Under the pieces are notes generated by a model. That model did no database searches and was not told where the DNA came from. It worked only from the letters and a program-made list of their open reading frames with translations. A stretch of DNA of 64,000 nt, taken from the NCBI GenBank assembly GCA_964408025.1, contig CAYOXX010000002.1:109918-173917 (forward strand), written 5' to 3'. Shown piece after piece: positions 34,092-42,530 of this stretch. The stretch's first letter is position 1. Each line of letters starts with the position of its first letter. The position numbers and the translations under genes are program-made. Source of the DNA: CAYOXX01 sp964408025. Its GTDB lineage: Bacteria; Acidobacteriota; DATKUA01.

Positions 34092-34294
34092 CACCTGGAG
34101 AGGATACCGATCACTAATCCGCTAAAATCCTGATTTATGAGCAATTACCTGTCTATGAGGTGGATACCTAATTTTCACTCCTGAATCAGAGAGATCGTAT
34201 GTGAATTGCTGTCCTAACCTGTTCGCACAAATGGCTAGAGTGGAATGTTGTGAAGATTTTAAACCTTCTGGCGGAAAGGTTGGGATCAATGACG

Positions 34295-34397
34295 GCCTTT
34301 CTCGCGAGTGACGGGTGGAGGTAGATGAGTGCACCGGTCGGCCGCTACGCGGATTGTTGCTTACTTGTAAAGTAAGTGGCGGAGAGGGTGGGATTTC
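34295..34397 (+). repeat. tRNA-Ser-flank-derived repeat, copy B with 19-base tRNA 3'-end copy
   Basis: GCCTTTCTCGCGAGTGACGG at 34295 parallels copy A. TGGCGGAGAGGGTGGGATT at 34377-34395 is identical over 19 bases to the 3' end of tRNA-Ser (34611-34629), including CCA and acceptor stem. Such partial duplications usually mark attachment-site events or tRNA-linked repeats. Confidence 0.5.
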
Positions 34398-34524
34398 CGC
34401 CTCCGTCCGCACTCGCTATGCTTCGGCGTACTACGGCGGACTAGCTCACCTGGGCGTGGGTTCTCATCCCATAAAATTCGGAAGTATCTAGTGAATGTTT
34501 GTCACGCGCGTTAGGCCCGCTGAG

Positions 34525-34700
<176 letters not shown>

Positions 34701-34713
34701 GCGAGGGGAACGA

Positions 34714-34742
34714 ATTCTACACCGCAGGCCCGCCCGTCGCAA
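34714..34742 (-). promoter_or_regulatory. Sigma-70-type promoter of tRNA-Ser
   Basis: Minus-strand TTGCGA (34742-34737), a 17-base spacer and TAGAAT (34719-34714) lie about 14 bases before the tRNA 5' end. Confidence 0.6.
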
Positions 34743-34845
34743 TCGCCCCGCCAGGTTTCCACTCTCCGACCCGAGCCCGCGGCCGCGCGCTACGGCTCGT
34801 TGTCCAGCCACGCGGGCTCGGTTAAGATGAGCGCCGGAGGGAACT

Positions 34846-35433
34846 GTGGAATCGATCCTCGGCCTCGTAGACAGCATGCCCACCTTCTTCATCTTCATGT
34901 CGATCGCGACTTCGTTCGTCCCGATTCCCGATTTCCCGGTGATCCTCAACCTGGCCGGCTCGGGGGCCCACCCAGCCTGGCTGATCGCGCTGGTCGGCGG
35001 CCTAGGCACCTGCGTCGCCGGCCTCATTGATTACTGGGTGGTTACCCAGTTCCGGCGCCTCAAGAGTATCGAGCGGTTGCTCGAGCATCGCCGCTACCGG
35101 ATCGCCGAGCACTACTTCCGGAAGGTTGCCTTCCTCAGCATCGTCGCCAGCGGCTTCCTCGTCTTTATCCCCTTCGACCCGTTCAAGCTGCTGGCCGCGA
35201 CGGCCCGCTACGACAAGTATAAGTATGTTGCCGCAATCTTCATCGGCAGGGCGCCGCGCTACTATCTGACCGCGGTCCTGGGAGAGGCTGTGCGCTTCCA
35301 ACCGGCGTTGCTCGGCGCTACGTTCCTGATACTGCTGGCCATTCCGATCGCTCAATATCTTCACCGGAGGACTCGCCAGAAGGGCCGCGCCGCCACTGCT
35401 GGCGATTCCGACACATTTCCGCACCTACAATAA
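34846..35433 (+). CDS. VTT/SNARE-associated (DedA-like) membrane protein
   Basis: A 195-residue integral membrane protein with GTG start and GGAGGG five bases upstream. Hydrophobic segments near both ends, plus the central pattern FIPFDPFKLLAATARYDKYK and YVAAIFIGRAPRYYLTAVLG, match the VTT domain (re-entrant loop plus helix) of DedA/YqaA-like proteins. The N-terminal FVPIPDFPVILNLAGSG resembles the usual P-x-P-x-E start of the re-entrant loop. Family members take part in lipid scrambling or membrane homeostasis. It is divergent from the tRNA-Ser gene and about 260 bases before the peptidoglycan cassette. Confidence 0.75.
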   Translation: MESILGLVDSMPTFFIFMSIATSFVPIPDFPVILNLAGSGAHPAWLIALVGGLGTCVAGLIDYWVVTQFRRLKSIERLLEHRRYRIAEHYFRKVAFLSIVASGFLVFIPFDPFKLLAATARYDKYKYVAAIFIGRAPRYYLTAVLGEAVRFQPALLGATFLILLAIPIAQYLHRRTRQKGRAATAGDSDTFPHLQ

Positions 35434-35611
35434 TTATTAAATTCCATTCGCTGTCGTCTACCCTTGCCACAACGATGTTGCTTGAAATAGTAGAGAATAT
35501 TTTAAGGTAAAACTATAAAACTAAATATCGCAATTACACTACCCAGTTGCAATATCAAAATGAACATAAATTGATTGATTTTGGATAAACCATTGATAAA
35601 TCAGCAGGTCG

Positions 35612-35641
35612 TTGACAAAGTGCATTCAAATCCCTTATAAT
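35612..35641 (+). promoter_or_regulatory. Strong sigma-70-type promoter of the peptidoglycan cassette
   Basis: Consensus TTGACA (35612-35617) and TATAAT (35636-35641) are separated by 18 bases in an AT-rich upstream region (35434-35610), which could act as an UP element. Transcription should start near 35648. Confidence 0.8.
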
Positions 35642-35693
35642 ACAAGTTGTAGTGGAGGGAAGTGCTGTACGTAACAACATTCAGGCTCGCCCC

Positions 35694-37163
35694 ATGGGCT
35701 TCCGCAGATGTCGATATGTACTGGCAGCAACGCTGTTAGCTACCTTCGCTGCCGGCGCGGCGGGACCAGCCGACAGCGACGACATGCCGCCAGCCGGGTT
35801 ACCCGACTCGCTGATTGAGCTGGGCACCGGCGGCAGCTCCTACGCCATCGTCGTCGACAAGAGTCAGTCCTCTCTCGATATCTACCACAAGCTCGATGAC
35901 GGGGCCGTGGTCAGGGTGCGCAGTTTTCAGGCCTCGACGGGTCTCAACGGCGGCGACAAGCGGCACGAGGGCGACCAGCGAACCCCCGAGGGCATCTACT
36001 ACTTCATTCGCATTCGGGAAGACGATGAGCTGCTGAGCGAGTACGGAATCCGCGCCTTCGACCTCAACTACCCCAACGAGCTGGACCGCATCCTGGGCAA
36101 AGAGGGAAGCGGCATCTGGCTGCACGCCACCGACGAGCCGGAGCGGCTGCTGGAACCCCGCTCCAGCCGCGGCTGCGTGGTGGTGAGCAACGATGACATC
36201 CGCGAGATCTCCCGCTACATCACCCTCTACCGCACCCCCATCGTGATCACCGACCGATCGTCTTACAATAGCCCGGCGGAGCTGGGCGCCGCCCGTGAGA
36301 GGATACAGCTGTTCGTCCGGAGCTGGCTCGATTCCTGGGCGTCTCAGGACTTCGAACGCTACAGCCGCTGCTACAGCGACGGCTTCCGCGGCGGCGGCGA
36401 GAGACTGCGTGCCTGGATGCGACGTAAGCGTGCTGTATTCCAAGCGACCACCTGGGCCGGAATCGACGTCGCCGACATCAAAATCATGCGCTGCGGCAAC
36501 TACTACGCCATCAGCTTCTACCAGCGCTACCGCTCTAACCTGATGGACGACACCGGTATTAAAAGCATCTACGTCGTCGAGGAAGCCGACTGTCCAGGGA
36601 TCGTGGGCGAAGAGTGGCACCCCGTCGGCTACGCGCGCTCCGGCAGCAGCTGGCACCAAGGCCCGCCCCGTCTCAGCGCCGTCGTCAGCGACCTGGCGGA
36701 GGTCGAATTAGACGCTGCCGGGAGGCTCGCCCTGGCGAGCCCACAGATGCGGCTGCCGCTGTCGGATGCGGGCGGTAGGCGCAGGGGCGCAGCGCGGACC
36801 GCAGCACCGGTGGTGGCCGCGGAAGCGTTTCAGATCACCGGCGCGCAGGGCGACCGCATCGCTTTCAGCATGCGCCTGAGCAAGGTGAGCCGGGATGCCT
36901 CGATCCGGCGAGGCTGGATGTTCCTGGTGGCGCGCTGGGGTGGGCAGCACGGCTACACAGTCTTCCCCGACGCACCTCTGCGGGACGGCCGCCCGGTCGC
37001 CTATGCTGCGGGCGACAGATACGGCATCCGGTGGTTCAAGATAGTCGAGGGCACCATCGAGCGACCTGCTCACGACGCCACGCTGCAGGAGATCCGCTGC
37101 CTCGTCTTCTCCGCCGAGGGAGAGCTGCTCGTCGACTCCGTCCTTGCAACCGGAGTGTCATAA
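35694..37163 (+). CDS. Csd6/Pgp2-like L,D-transpeptidase-fold protein with NTF2-like domain
   Basis: About 489 residues from ATG 35694, which gives a clean signal peptide (VLAATLLATFAAGAAGPADS). GTG 35652 would lie only about four bases after the predicted transcript start. The YkuD domain (about 45-185) has GIWLHATDEPERL (His144) and SSRGCVVVSND (Cys161), the L,D-transpeptidase catalytic signature. An NTF2-like domain follows (about 195-300: LFVRSWLDSWASQDFERYSR, YSDGFRGGGERLRAWMRRKR), as in Helicobacter Csd6 and Campylobacter Pgp2, which act as L,D-carboxypeptidases on tetrapeptides. An extra C-terminal domain (about 340-489) resembles part of the next gene's product. It heads a cassette with that membrane protein and an M99 carboxypeptidase. 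Periplasmic peptidoglycan trimming is the likely role. Confidence 0.85.
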   Translation: MGFRRCRYVLAATLLATFAAGAAGPADSDDMPPAGLPDSLIELGTGGSSYAIVVDKSQSSLDIYHKLDDGAVVRVRSFQASTGLNGGDKRHEGDQRTPEGIYYFIRIREDDELLSEYGIRAFDLNYPNELDRILGKEGSGIWLHATDEPERLLEPRSSRGCVVVSNDDIREISRYITLYRTPIVITDRSSYNSPAELGAARERIQLFVRSWLDSWASQDFERYSRCYSDGFRGGGERLRAWMRRKRAVFQATTWAGIDVADIKIMRCGNYYAISFYQRYRSNLMDDTGIKSIYVVEEADCPGIVGEEWHPVGYARSGSSWHQGPPRLSAVVSDLAEVELDAAGRLALASPQMRLPLSDAGGRRRGAARTAAPVVAAEAFQITGAQGDRIAFSMRLSKVSRDASIRRGWMFLVARWGGQHGYTVFPDAPLRDGRPVAYAAGDRYGIRWFKIVEGTIERPAHDATLQEIRCLVFSAEGELLVDSVLATGVS

Positions 37164-37172
37164 GGAGGCTAT

Positions 37173-37904
37173 ATGAGATCGCTAAAGGTAATTATCTTCC
37201 GCGATACCGACAAGCCTTACACCCTCATTCTCTCCCCAGCGCTCATGATCGCACTCTCGTTCTCGCTGGTTGCCATAACCTCGCTGCTGACCTTCTCCGT
37301 GATCAGCAACGTCCTGCTTCTCTCCGAGGACACGGCGGCCGGTAGCGACCGGTCCGCTGCCTCTGCGGACCGAACAGGTCGGGATGAGGCCGCCGTCGCT
37401 GAGGGAGCCGAGGTAAGCGGCACCGCGGAACCCGACGCCGCCCCGGCCGAAACTCGCGAGGGCGTCGCGGAGCCCGAGGAGGGCGCGTTGGAGCTGCCGG
37501 CTGTCGAAAACAACCTCGAACCGTGGATCGCCGACGACAGCATGTTCAGCGTGCAGGTGATAGGTGGGCCGGATTTCGAGGCCGGCGAAGTCAGCCTCGA
37601 CACTCGCATCTCCAAAGAGGTCGACCGCGGTAGGGTCGGCAGCGGCCGCTACGTCGCCGCCCTGGTCACCAGCGACGGCCTCCTCGAACCGGTTTTCCCC
37701 GCCGAGGGCATGGTCAGGGCGGAAGGCAGCCGCATCGTCAACCCCGAAGACGGTGAGCTGTTCAGAATCGCCTACAGCAGGGATATCTCCTTCAGCTTTG
37801 CTGCCGGCGACGCCGAGCAGCACGCCGCGCTGGCCATCTTCCTATTCGACGCAGAGACCCGACGGTTACTGTGCAGAACTATTGTAGAGTTGTCCGCGAG
37901 ATAA
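37173..37904 (+). CDS. Single-pass membrane protein of the peptidoglycan cassette
   Basis: A 243-residue protein; AAGGAGG lies four bases before ATG 37173 and overlaps the previous stop codon. One transmembrane helix (about 22-50, LILSPALMIALSFSLVAITS) is followed by an Ala/Glu-rich low-complexity linker. A C-terminal beta-rich domain follows (RISKEVDRGRVGSGRYVAAL, VFPAEGMVRAEGSRIV, HAALAIFLFDAETRRLL). That domain parallels the C-terminal part of the upstream L,D-transpeptidase-fold protein. The domain probably faces the periplasm and could dock or organise the two peptidoglycan enzymes encoded on either side. No named family is recognised. Confidence 0.75.
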   Translation: MRSLKVIIFRDTDKPYTLILSPALMIALSFSLVAITSLLTFSVISNVLLLSEDTAAGSDRSAASADRTGRDEAAVAEGAEVSGTAEPDAAPAETREGVAEPEEGALELPAVENNLEPWIADDSMFSVQVIGGPDFEAGEVSLDTRISKEVDRGRVGSGRYVAALVTSDGLLEPVFPAEGMVRAEGSRIVNPEDGELFRIAYSRDISFSFAAGDAEQHAALAIFLFDAETRRLLCRTIVELSAR

Positions 37905-39736
37905 CGCCCCGCCCGAGGGGCCGACGCCGGCCGAGGCTTGCGGCGATCTCCATCGTGCTCCTGCTCGCCGCCGGCGCGGTCGCCCAGGACGGTTCTCCCA
38001 CCCCCAACACCAGCACCGCTCCCAACACCGAACACATAGTATATCTCCCTCATACCGATCACGAGCTGCACGTCTACCGCATCTTTGGCAGGGAGCCAGG
38101 GAACACGGTAATCATCATCGGCGGCATCCACGGCAACGAACCCGGCGGCTACCTGGCGGCGGACAAGTACGTCGACCTCAACCTGCGCCGCGGTAACCTA
38201 ATCGTGGTTCCCAGGGCAAACCTGCTGTCGATTCTCAGCAACGACCGCGGAGTGGGCGGCGACTACAATCGCCGCTTCGACAGCCCCCTGAGCGCGGACA
38301 GCAACGACGACCAGGTAATCATGGTGCTGCAGCAGCTGATCGAGGAAAGCGACGTTCTGCTCAACCTGCACGACGGCAGCGGCTTCTACCGCGACACCTA
38401 CATCGACCGGCTGCACAATCCCTACCGCTTCGGCCAGTCGATCATCGTCGACTGCGAGAGCTACCGCTCCGAGCGCAGCGGCGAGGTGCTTCCCCTCGGC
38501 GAGATCGCCCGCAGTGTCGTGTCCAGAGTCAACGAACAGATCGAGAACGCGAGCTACCACTTCCACTTCAGCAACCACGATTCCCTCGCCGCCGACACGC
38601 GCTACCCGGAGATGCGCAGGACGGCCACCTACTTCGCCCTTACCCGCTTCGGCATCCCGGCGTTCGGCATCGAGACCTCGAAGCTGCTCCCGAGCACGGA
38701 GATGAAGGTCGCCCACCAGCTCCTGGCCATCAACGCCATCCTCGACGAGTTCGGCATCGAGGTAGACGTGCCGGGCCTCCGGGTGGACCCGCCGCGCTTC
38801 GATTACGCCGTCGTCTCGGTAAACGACCGTGAGGACCTGGTCGTGCGCGACGGCGGCACGCTTCGGGTGCGCGAGAGCGACACAGTCAGGATCGACCACA
38901 TCGTCGGCAACTACGAGCGCCACATGTATGCCGACTTCCAGGGAATCGGCGGGCGCAACGACAATGGTCGCCAGGTTCCCGTGACGCGGCCGCTGCGGGT
39001 GCGTGTACGCAAGGACGCGGATATCTGCGGCGGCTTTCAGATAGTACCTCGTCCCGAAACCGAGGCCCCGGCGCGGGTGGCCGGCACGCCCTCGTCGGCC
39101 AATTTCATCATCGAGGTCAACGGCCACAGGGAGCTGGTGCCGGGGGGTGGCGAGCTCGAGGTGATCCGCGGCGACCTGCTGCGGGTTCTCGACTACCTAG
39201 CTCCTGGCCTCCCCGCGGGCATCAACGTGAACTTTCTGGGCTACGTCAGCAACCCCCAGAACAACAGGGGCGAGGACCGCGGCTCCCTGATCTACACAGC
39301 TGACGATCTGCTGGTCAACTGGTCGGTGGACGGGCGCGGCGAGCGCTATGCCATCGCAGTCAAGCTTGGCAGTCGCGAGCTAACCAGGATGACCGTGCGC
39401 CTCCTGGAGCCGCAGCTCGACTACGTCGTCGTCCGACGCAACCAAGATCGGCCAGTGGTCCTGCAAGCTGGGGAGCGCTGGCACCTGCACGTCGGCGACC
39501 GCCTGACCGTCCTCGGCGCGGCCACCAGCGCCCCCGACGAGCGCTCGTTGAGCTACCGCCTCTGCAATGCCGACGGGCGGGAACTGCAGCTGCGGGAAAG
39601 CAGTTTCGTCGCCGGCCGGGGCGGACCGGGCAGTGCACTGACCCTCTCGGTCCTGCGCGGCGAGCAGACGATGGGATCCGTAACCTTCTTACTTACCGAA
39701 GCCGCGGACGGCGCCATAGGCAGGGGGCGCCGCTGA
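37871..39736 (+). CDS. Peptidase M99 (Csd4/Pgp1-like) carboxypeptidase
   Basis: Up to 621 residues; the GTG start overlaps the previous gene by 34 bases, and a signal peptide (IVLLLAAGAVAQ) begins about residue 28. The catalytic domain has IIGGIHGNEPGG (zinc ligands His87 and Glu90), VGGDYNRRF (the Asn-Arg pair) and LLNLHDGSGFYRDTYIDRLH (zinc His167), then FGIPAFGIETSK with a likely catalytic Glu. This is the M99 pattern of Csd4 (Helicobacter) and Pgp1 (Campylobacter), DL-carboxypeptidases that trim monomeric tripeptides in peptidoglycan and give helical shape. The C-terminal half has three similar beta units (VVRDGGTLRVRESD, LVPGGGELEVIRGD, VLQAGERWHLHVGD), as in the Ig-like parts of the family. 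It completes the cassette. Confidence 0.88.
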   Translation: MQNYCRVVREITPRPRGRRRPRLAAISIVLLLAAGAVAQDGSPTPNTSTAPNTEHIVYLPHTDHELHVYRIFGREPGNTVIIIGGIHGNEPGGYLAADKYVDLNLRRGNLIVVPRANLLSILSNDRGVGGDYNRRFDSPLSADSNDDQVIMVLQQLIEESDVLLNLHDGSGFYRDTYIDRLHNPYRFGQSIIVDCESYRSERSGEVLPLGEIARSVVSRVNEQIENASYHFHFSNHDSLAADTRYPEMRRTATYFALTRFGIPAFGIETSKLLPSTEMKVAHQLLAINAILDEFGIEVDVPGLRVDPPRFDYAVVSVNDREDLVVRDGGTLRVRESDTVRIDHIVGNYERHMYADFQGIGGRNDNGRQVPVTRPLRVRVRKDADICGGFQIVPRPETEAPARVAGTPSSANFIIEVNGHRELVPGGGELEVIRGDLLRVLDYLAPGLPAGINVNFLGYVSNPQNNRGEDRGSLIYTADDLLVNWSVDGRGERYAIAVKLGSRELTRMTVRLLEPQLDYVVVRRNQDRPVVLQAGERWHLHVGDRLTVLGAATSAPDERSLSYRLCNADGRELQLRESSFVAGRGGPGSALTLSVLRGEQTMGSVTFLLTEAADGAIGRGRR

Positions 39737-39781
39737 CCACTATCCTGTATTGGCTCTCTTCCGGAACGCTTCGAGAACGGT

Positions 39782-41014
39782 TCAATCGGCGGCCCGCCGC
39801 GGTGCCGGTGTAACCAGGTCGCCGACCCTGAGCGAATCAACCGCGTAGGTTATCCGCCCAGTGGCGGTTGTAGAGAAGACGCGGAAAACGATGAGCTCGG
39901 CGACGACGCGGTGGATTTCCGCCTGGACCCTATCCCCTCGGCGCAGCTGCATGTTGCGCGTCGAGAGAGACCGACTGCGGAACGCCTGCACGCGGTCGCC
40001 GATCCTCAGGCCGTGTTCCGAACCCAGATTGATAGCGACGACGTCCCCCGTGCCCACACCGAGGCTCTCGTAATTGGTGTAGACGATGGCCCCGACCGGT
40101 CCGTGCCCCAGTTCGATGTACTGCGCCTCGGTGTCGAAGACACGCCTTGTCCACACCACCGGGTTGGGGCGGGGCTCGTAAGGCGTCAGGATCGCCCCCT
40201 CCGTGAGACCGTCGCAGCCCATGACGACCTCCGCGACCACGTGATCCTCGCCCGCCAGGATCACCCTGACGAGCCCGACCTCTTGGAACGCGGTGCCGAC
40301 CTGGGAGTCGCTAAGCGGATCGGAAACCGGCCCCACCAGGTTCGCAGTCACGAACATGTCGCCCACGGCGACCCTGTCCCTACCGTGATTCATGTAGACG
40401 ATGTCGTAGGTGCTGGCCTCTATCTGCCCCGCCTCCTCCTTGCCGATCACCCAGAGGTCGGTGTCCGGCAGGACGGGATAGACGACGCAACTGCAGTAGA
40501 GATCCAACTCGCTCAAGGCCAGCCTGTATTCGGGGCTCTGCCTCGGCTCGGTGGCGAAGACCGTCCTCGCTTCCGGGACAAACTCCTCCTCGAGAGCTTC
40601 CGGTTCGGGCTCCGCCGCCGCGGGCCGCTCCCGAGGCTGTTCTTCCGGCTTGCCCTCCTCGCCCACAGCGCCCGCCTCGGCAACCACCCTGCCGGGCTCG
40701 GCGATCGCCAGGCCGGGTAGCACTAGGGGGTCGCCGGGGTAGATCCAGTGCGGATCGGCAATGTAGGGATTGGCGCTGTGGATGTTGGGCCACACCAGCG
40801 GGTTGTCGTAATGGCGCTCGGCGATGTCCCAGAGGGTGTCGCCGCGCACGATGATATAGACCCTGGCGCCCGCAGGGAACGTAGTCGGATAGGTGTAGCG
40901 CGACCAGTGGTCCGTGACCAGCCGTGTAGGCTGCTCGCGCTCCTCCTCCTGCGCCGCGGCGGCCGCCGCCAGGACCAGCGCCGCAAGCATCGCCAGCGTC
41001 AGGGCTTGCCTCAT
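39782..41014 (-). CDS. Exported LysM-domain protein
   Basis: A 410-residue protein with a signal peptide (LTLAMLAALVLAAAAAA). A LysM module (about 51-100: VYIIVRGDTLWDIAERHYDN, then NPYIADPHWIYPGDPLVLP) should bind glycan chains of peptidoglycan. A Glu/Pro-rich linker follows. The C-terminal region (about 160-405) contains repeated beta motifs such as VAVGDMFVTANLVG, VGTGDVVAINLGSEHGLRIG and SLRVGDLVTPAP, resembling the flagellar/LPS-type SAF or LysM-associated domain. It is convergent with the M99 gene 45 bases away. It fits the same envelope theme but is under separate control. Confidence 0.8.
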   Translation of the reverse strand: MRQALTLAMLAALVLAAAAAAQEEEREQPTRLVTDHWSRYTYPTTFPAGARVYIIVRGDTLWDIAERHYDNPLVWPNIHSANPYIADPHWIYPGDPLVLPGLAIAEPGRVVAEAGAVGEEGKPEEQPRERPAAAEPEPEALEEEFVPEARTVFATEPRQSPEYRLALSELDLYCSCVVYPVLPDTDLWVIGKEEAGQIEASTYDIVYMNHGRDRVAVGDMFVTANLVGPVSDPLSDSQVGTAFQEVGLVRVILAGEDHVVAEVVMGCDGLTEGAILTPYEPRPNPVVWTRRVFDTEAQYIELGHGPVGAIVYTNYESLGVGTGDVVAINLGSEHGLRIGDRVQAFRSRSLSTRNMQLRRGDRVQAEIHRVVAELIVFRVFSTTATGRITYAVDSLRVGDLVTPAPRRAAD

Positions 41015-41283
41015 GGTCTCGCCTCACTCTGTGGTTTGCGAAATGAGCTAAATGACTGATCGCATAATCGTACACTAGATTGCCGGCGTAGTCAACCATA
41101 AATGCCGCCCTGTCAGTAAATTGCGCGCGATCGGCAAAAAAGATCGTCCGTAGCGAAGTCGCACGGCTGCCGCTCCCACGGGCGCGGCAGCGCCGTGTCG
41201 AGGGGCGAGGGATTAAAATCGGGCGCAGCAAAGAGATTCGAGAAAAGGGTCTGCCGGACGGCTAATCTTGTGGAAAGTGCGGG

Positions 41284-42399
41284 CTAGTCGGGCCAGACGT
41301 CATCGCGGGCAAGTCGCGGCAGCGTCAAGTCGTAGAAGAGCCGTGTCGGTTTCTTCCCGCAGTGTTGCAGAAAATCGTTGTCCCGCAGCGACTCCAGGAA
41401 AGCCTCCACCATCTCCTTGTCGTAGGCGGTCCCCGCCAGGCGCCGAAGCTCGCCGATTGCCTCGGCGGTGTCCAAGGCGGGGCGCCAGGGGCGAGCGTGG
41501 ATCATGGCGTCAAAGCTGTCGCAGATGGCCACCAGACGGGCGCAGGCGGGTATCTCGTCGCCCCTCAGGCCATCGGGGTAGCCGCTCCCATCCAGCCTCT
41601 CGTGGTGCAGCCTGATGACCGGAATCACGGGGCTGAAATCTGCCAGGTTGCCCACTATCCGCGCCCCCTCCTGCGCGTGGCTGCGCAGCAGCGCCCTCTC
41701 CTCGGCAGTAAGCGGTCCGGTTTTATACAGTACCGCTTCCGGCAGCGCCAGCTTGCCGATATCGGAAATCGGCGCCCCGAGCAGGATCTGGGAGAGGCGC
41801 TTGCTTCCCCAGCCGAGAGCAGTCGCAGTGTCGAGCGCCATGATCGTTATCCGCTCCGTGCGCCCGTAGAGGTAAGTTTCGCGGCTCTCAAGAGCGTTGC
41901 CGAAGATGTGTACGGTCTTGTAGAAGGTCTCCCCGAGCCGGTAGTCGGCCAGCCGAATCCCTTCCGCCCTCTGCTTGACCTTCCGCCTGAGCTCCGCCCT
42001 GTAAGCAATGTTCTCGGTCTCGAGGCGCCTCTTTTCCAATATCTTGCGGACTGAATGGTCCAGCGACTGCAGGGTGAAGGGCTTTAACAGGTAATCGTCG
42101 GCGCCGAAACGAATCGCCTCCAGCGCGCTGGGGATGTTGCCGTAGGCCGTGATGACGACGATGCTGGAGTCCGCCGCAGTCTTCTTGACACGCTTCGAGA
42201 ATTCGATGCCGTCGATCCCGGGCAGCTTCATGTCGGTGACGATCAGAGCGTAGCTGCTCCGTTGCAGCTTCTCGAGTGCCTCCTCGGCGCTCTCGCAGTC
42301 CTCGGTGGCGTAGCCCTGAGAACCGAGAAACTGCGAGATGGCTTCCCTGATGCCCTCCTCGTCGTCGACTACCAGGATTGTTGGCGATTCTTCACTCAT
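41284..42399 (-). CDS. Response regulator with degenerate HD-GYP output domain
   Basis: About 371 residues from ATG 42399. The receiver domain (residues 7-125) is intact: acidic DDE, phosphorylatable Asp56 (VTDMKLPG) and Lys in LLKPF. The output domain has HD-GYP hallmarks (RLHHERLDGSGYPDGLRGDE, ICDSFDAMI). However, the canonical first His is Arg (YLYGRTERI) and the HD pair reads ISDIGK instead of LHDIGK. Loss of these metal ligands suggests no or altered cyclic-di-GMP phosphodiesterase activity, leaving a binding or signalling role. No partner histidine kinase is adjacent. It lies 130 bases downstream of the GAPDH gene, same strand. Confidence 0.85.
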   Translation of the reverse strand: MSEESPTILVVDDEEGIREAISQFLGSQGYATEDCESAEEALEKLQRSSYALIVTDMKLPGIDGIEFSKRVKKTAADSSIVVITAYGNIPSALEAIRFGADDYLLKPFTLQSLDHSVRKILEKRRLETENIAYRAELRRKVKQRAEGIRLADYRLGETFYKTVHIFGNALESRETYLYGRTERITIMALDTATALGWGSKRLSQILLGAPISDIGKLALPEAVLYKTGPLTAEERALLRSHAQEGARIVGNLADFSPVIPVIRLHHERLDGSGYPDGLRGDEIPACARLVAICDSFDAMIHARPWRPALDTAEAIGELRRLAGTAYDKEMVEAFLESLRDNDFLQHCGKKPTRLFYDLTLPRLARDDVWPD

Positions 42400-42530
42400 A
42401 ACCAGCCGCCGCTGGTGGAATCTCGCAACCGATTCTCGCTTCCCCGAGCGGGCGAGCAGGCCCACGCCCTCCGCCGATCCGGCAGCAGCGATCTCGGCTC
42501 GCTACCCTCGCCGTACTGCCGGCGGGCCGG

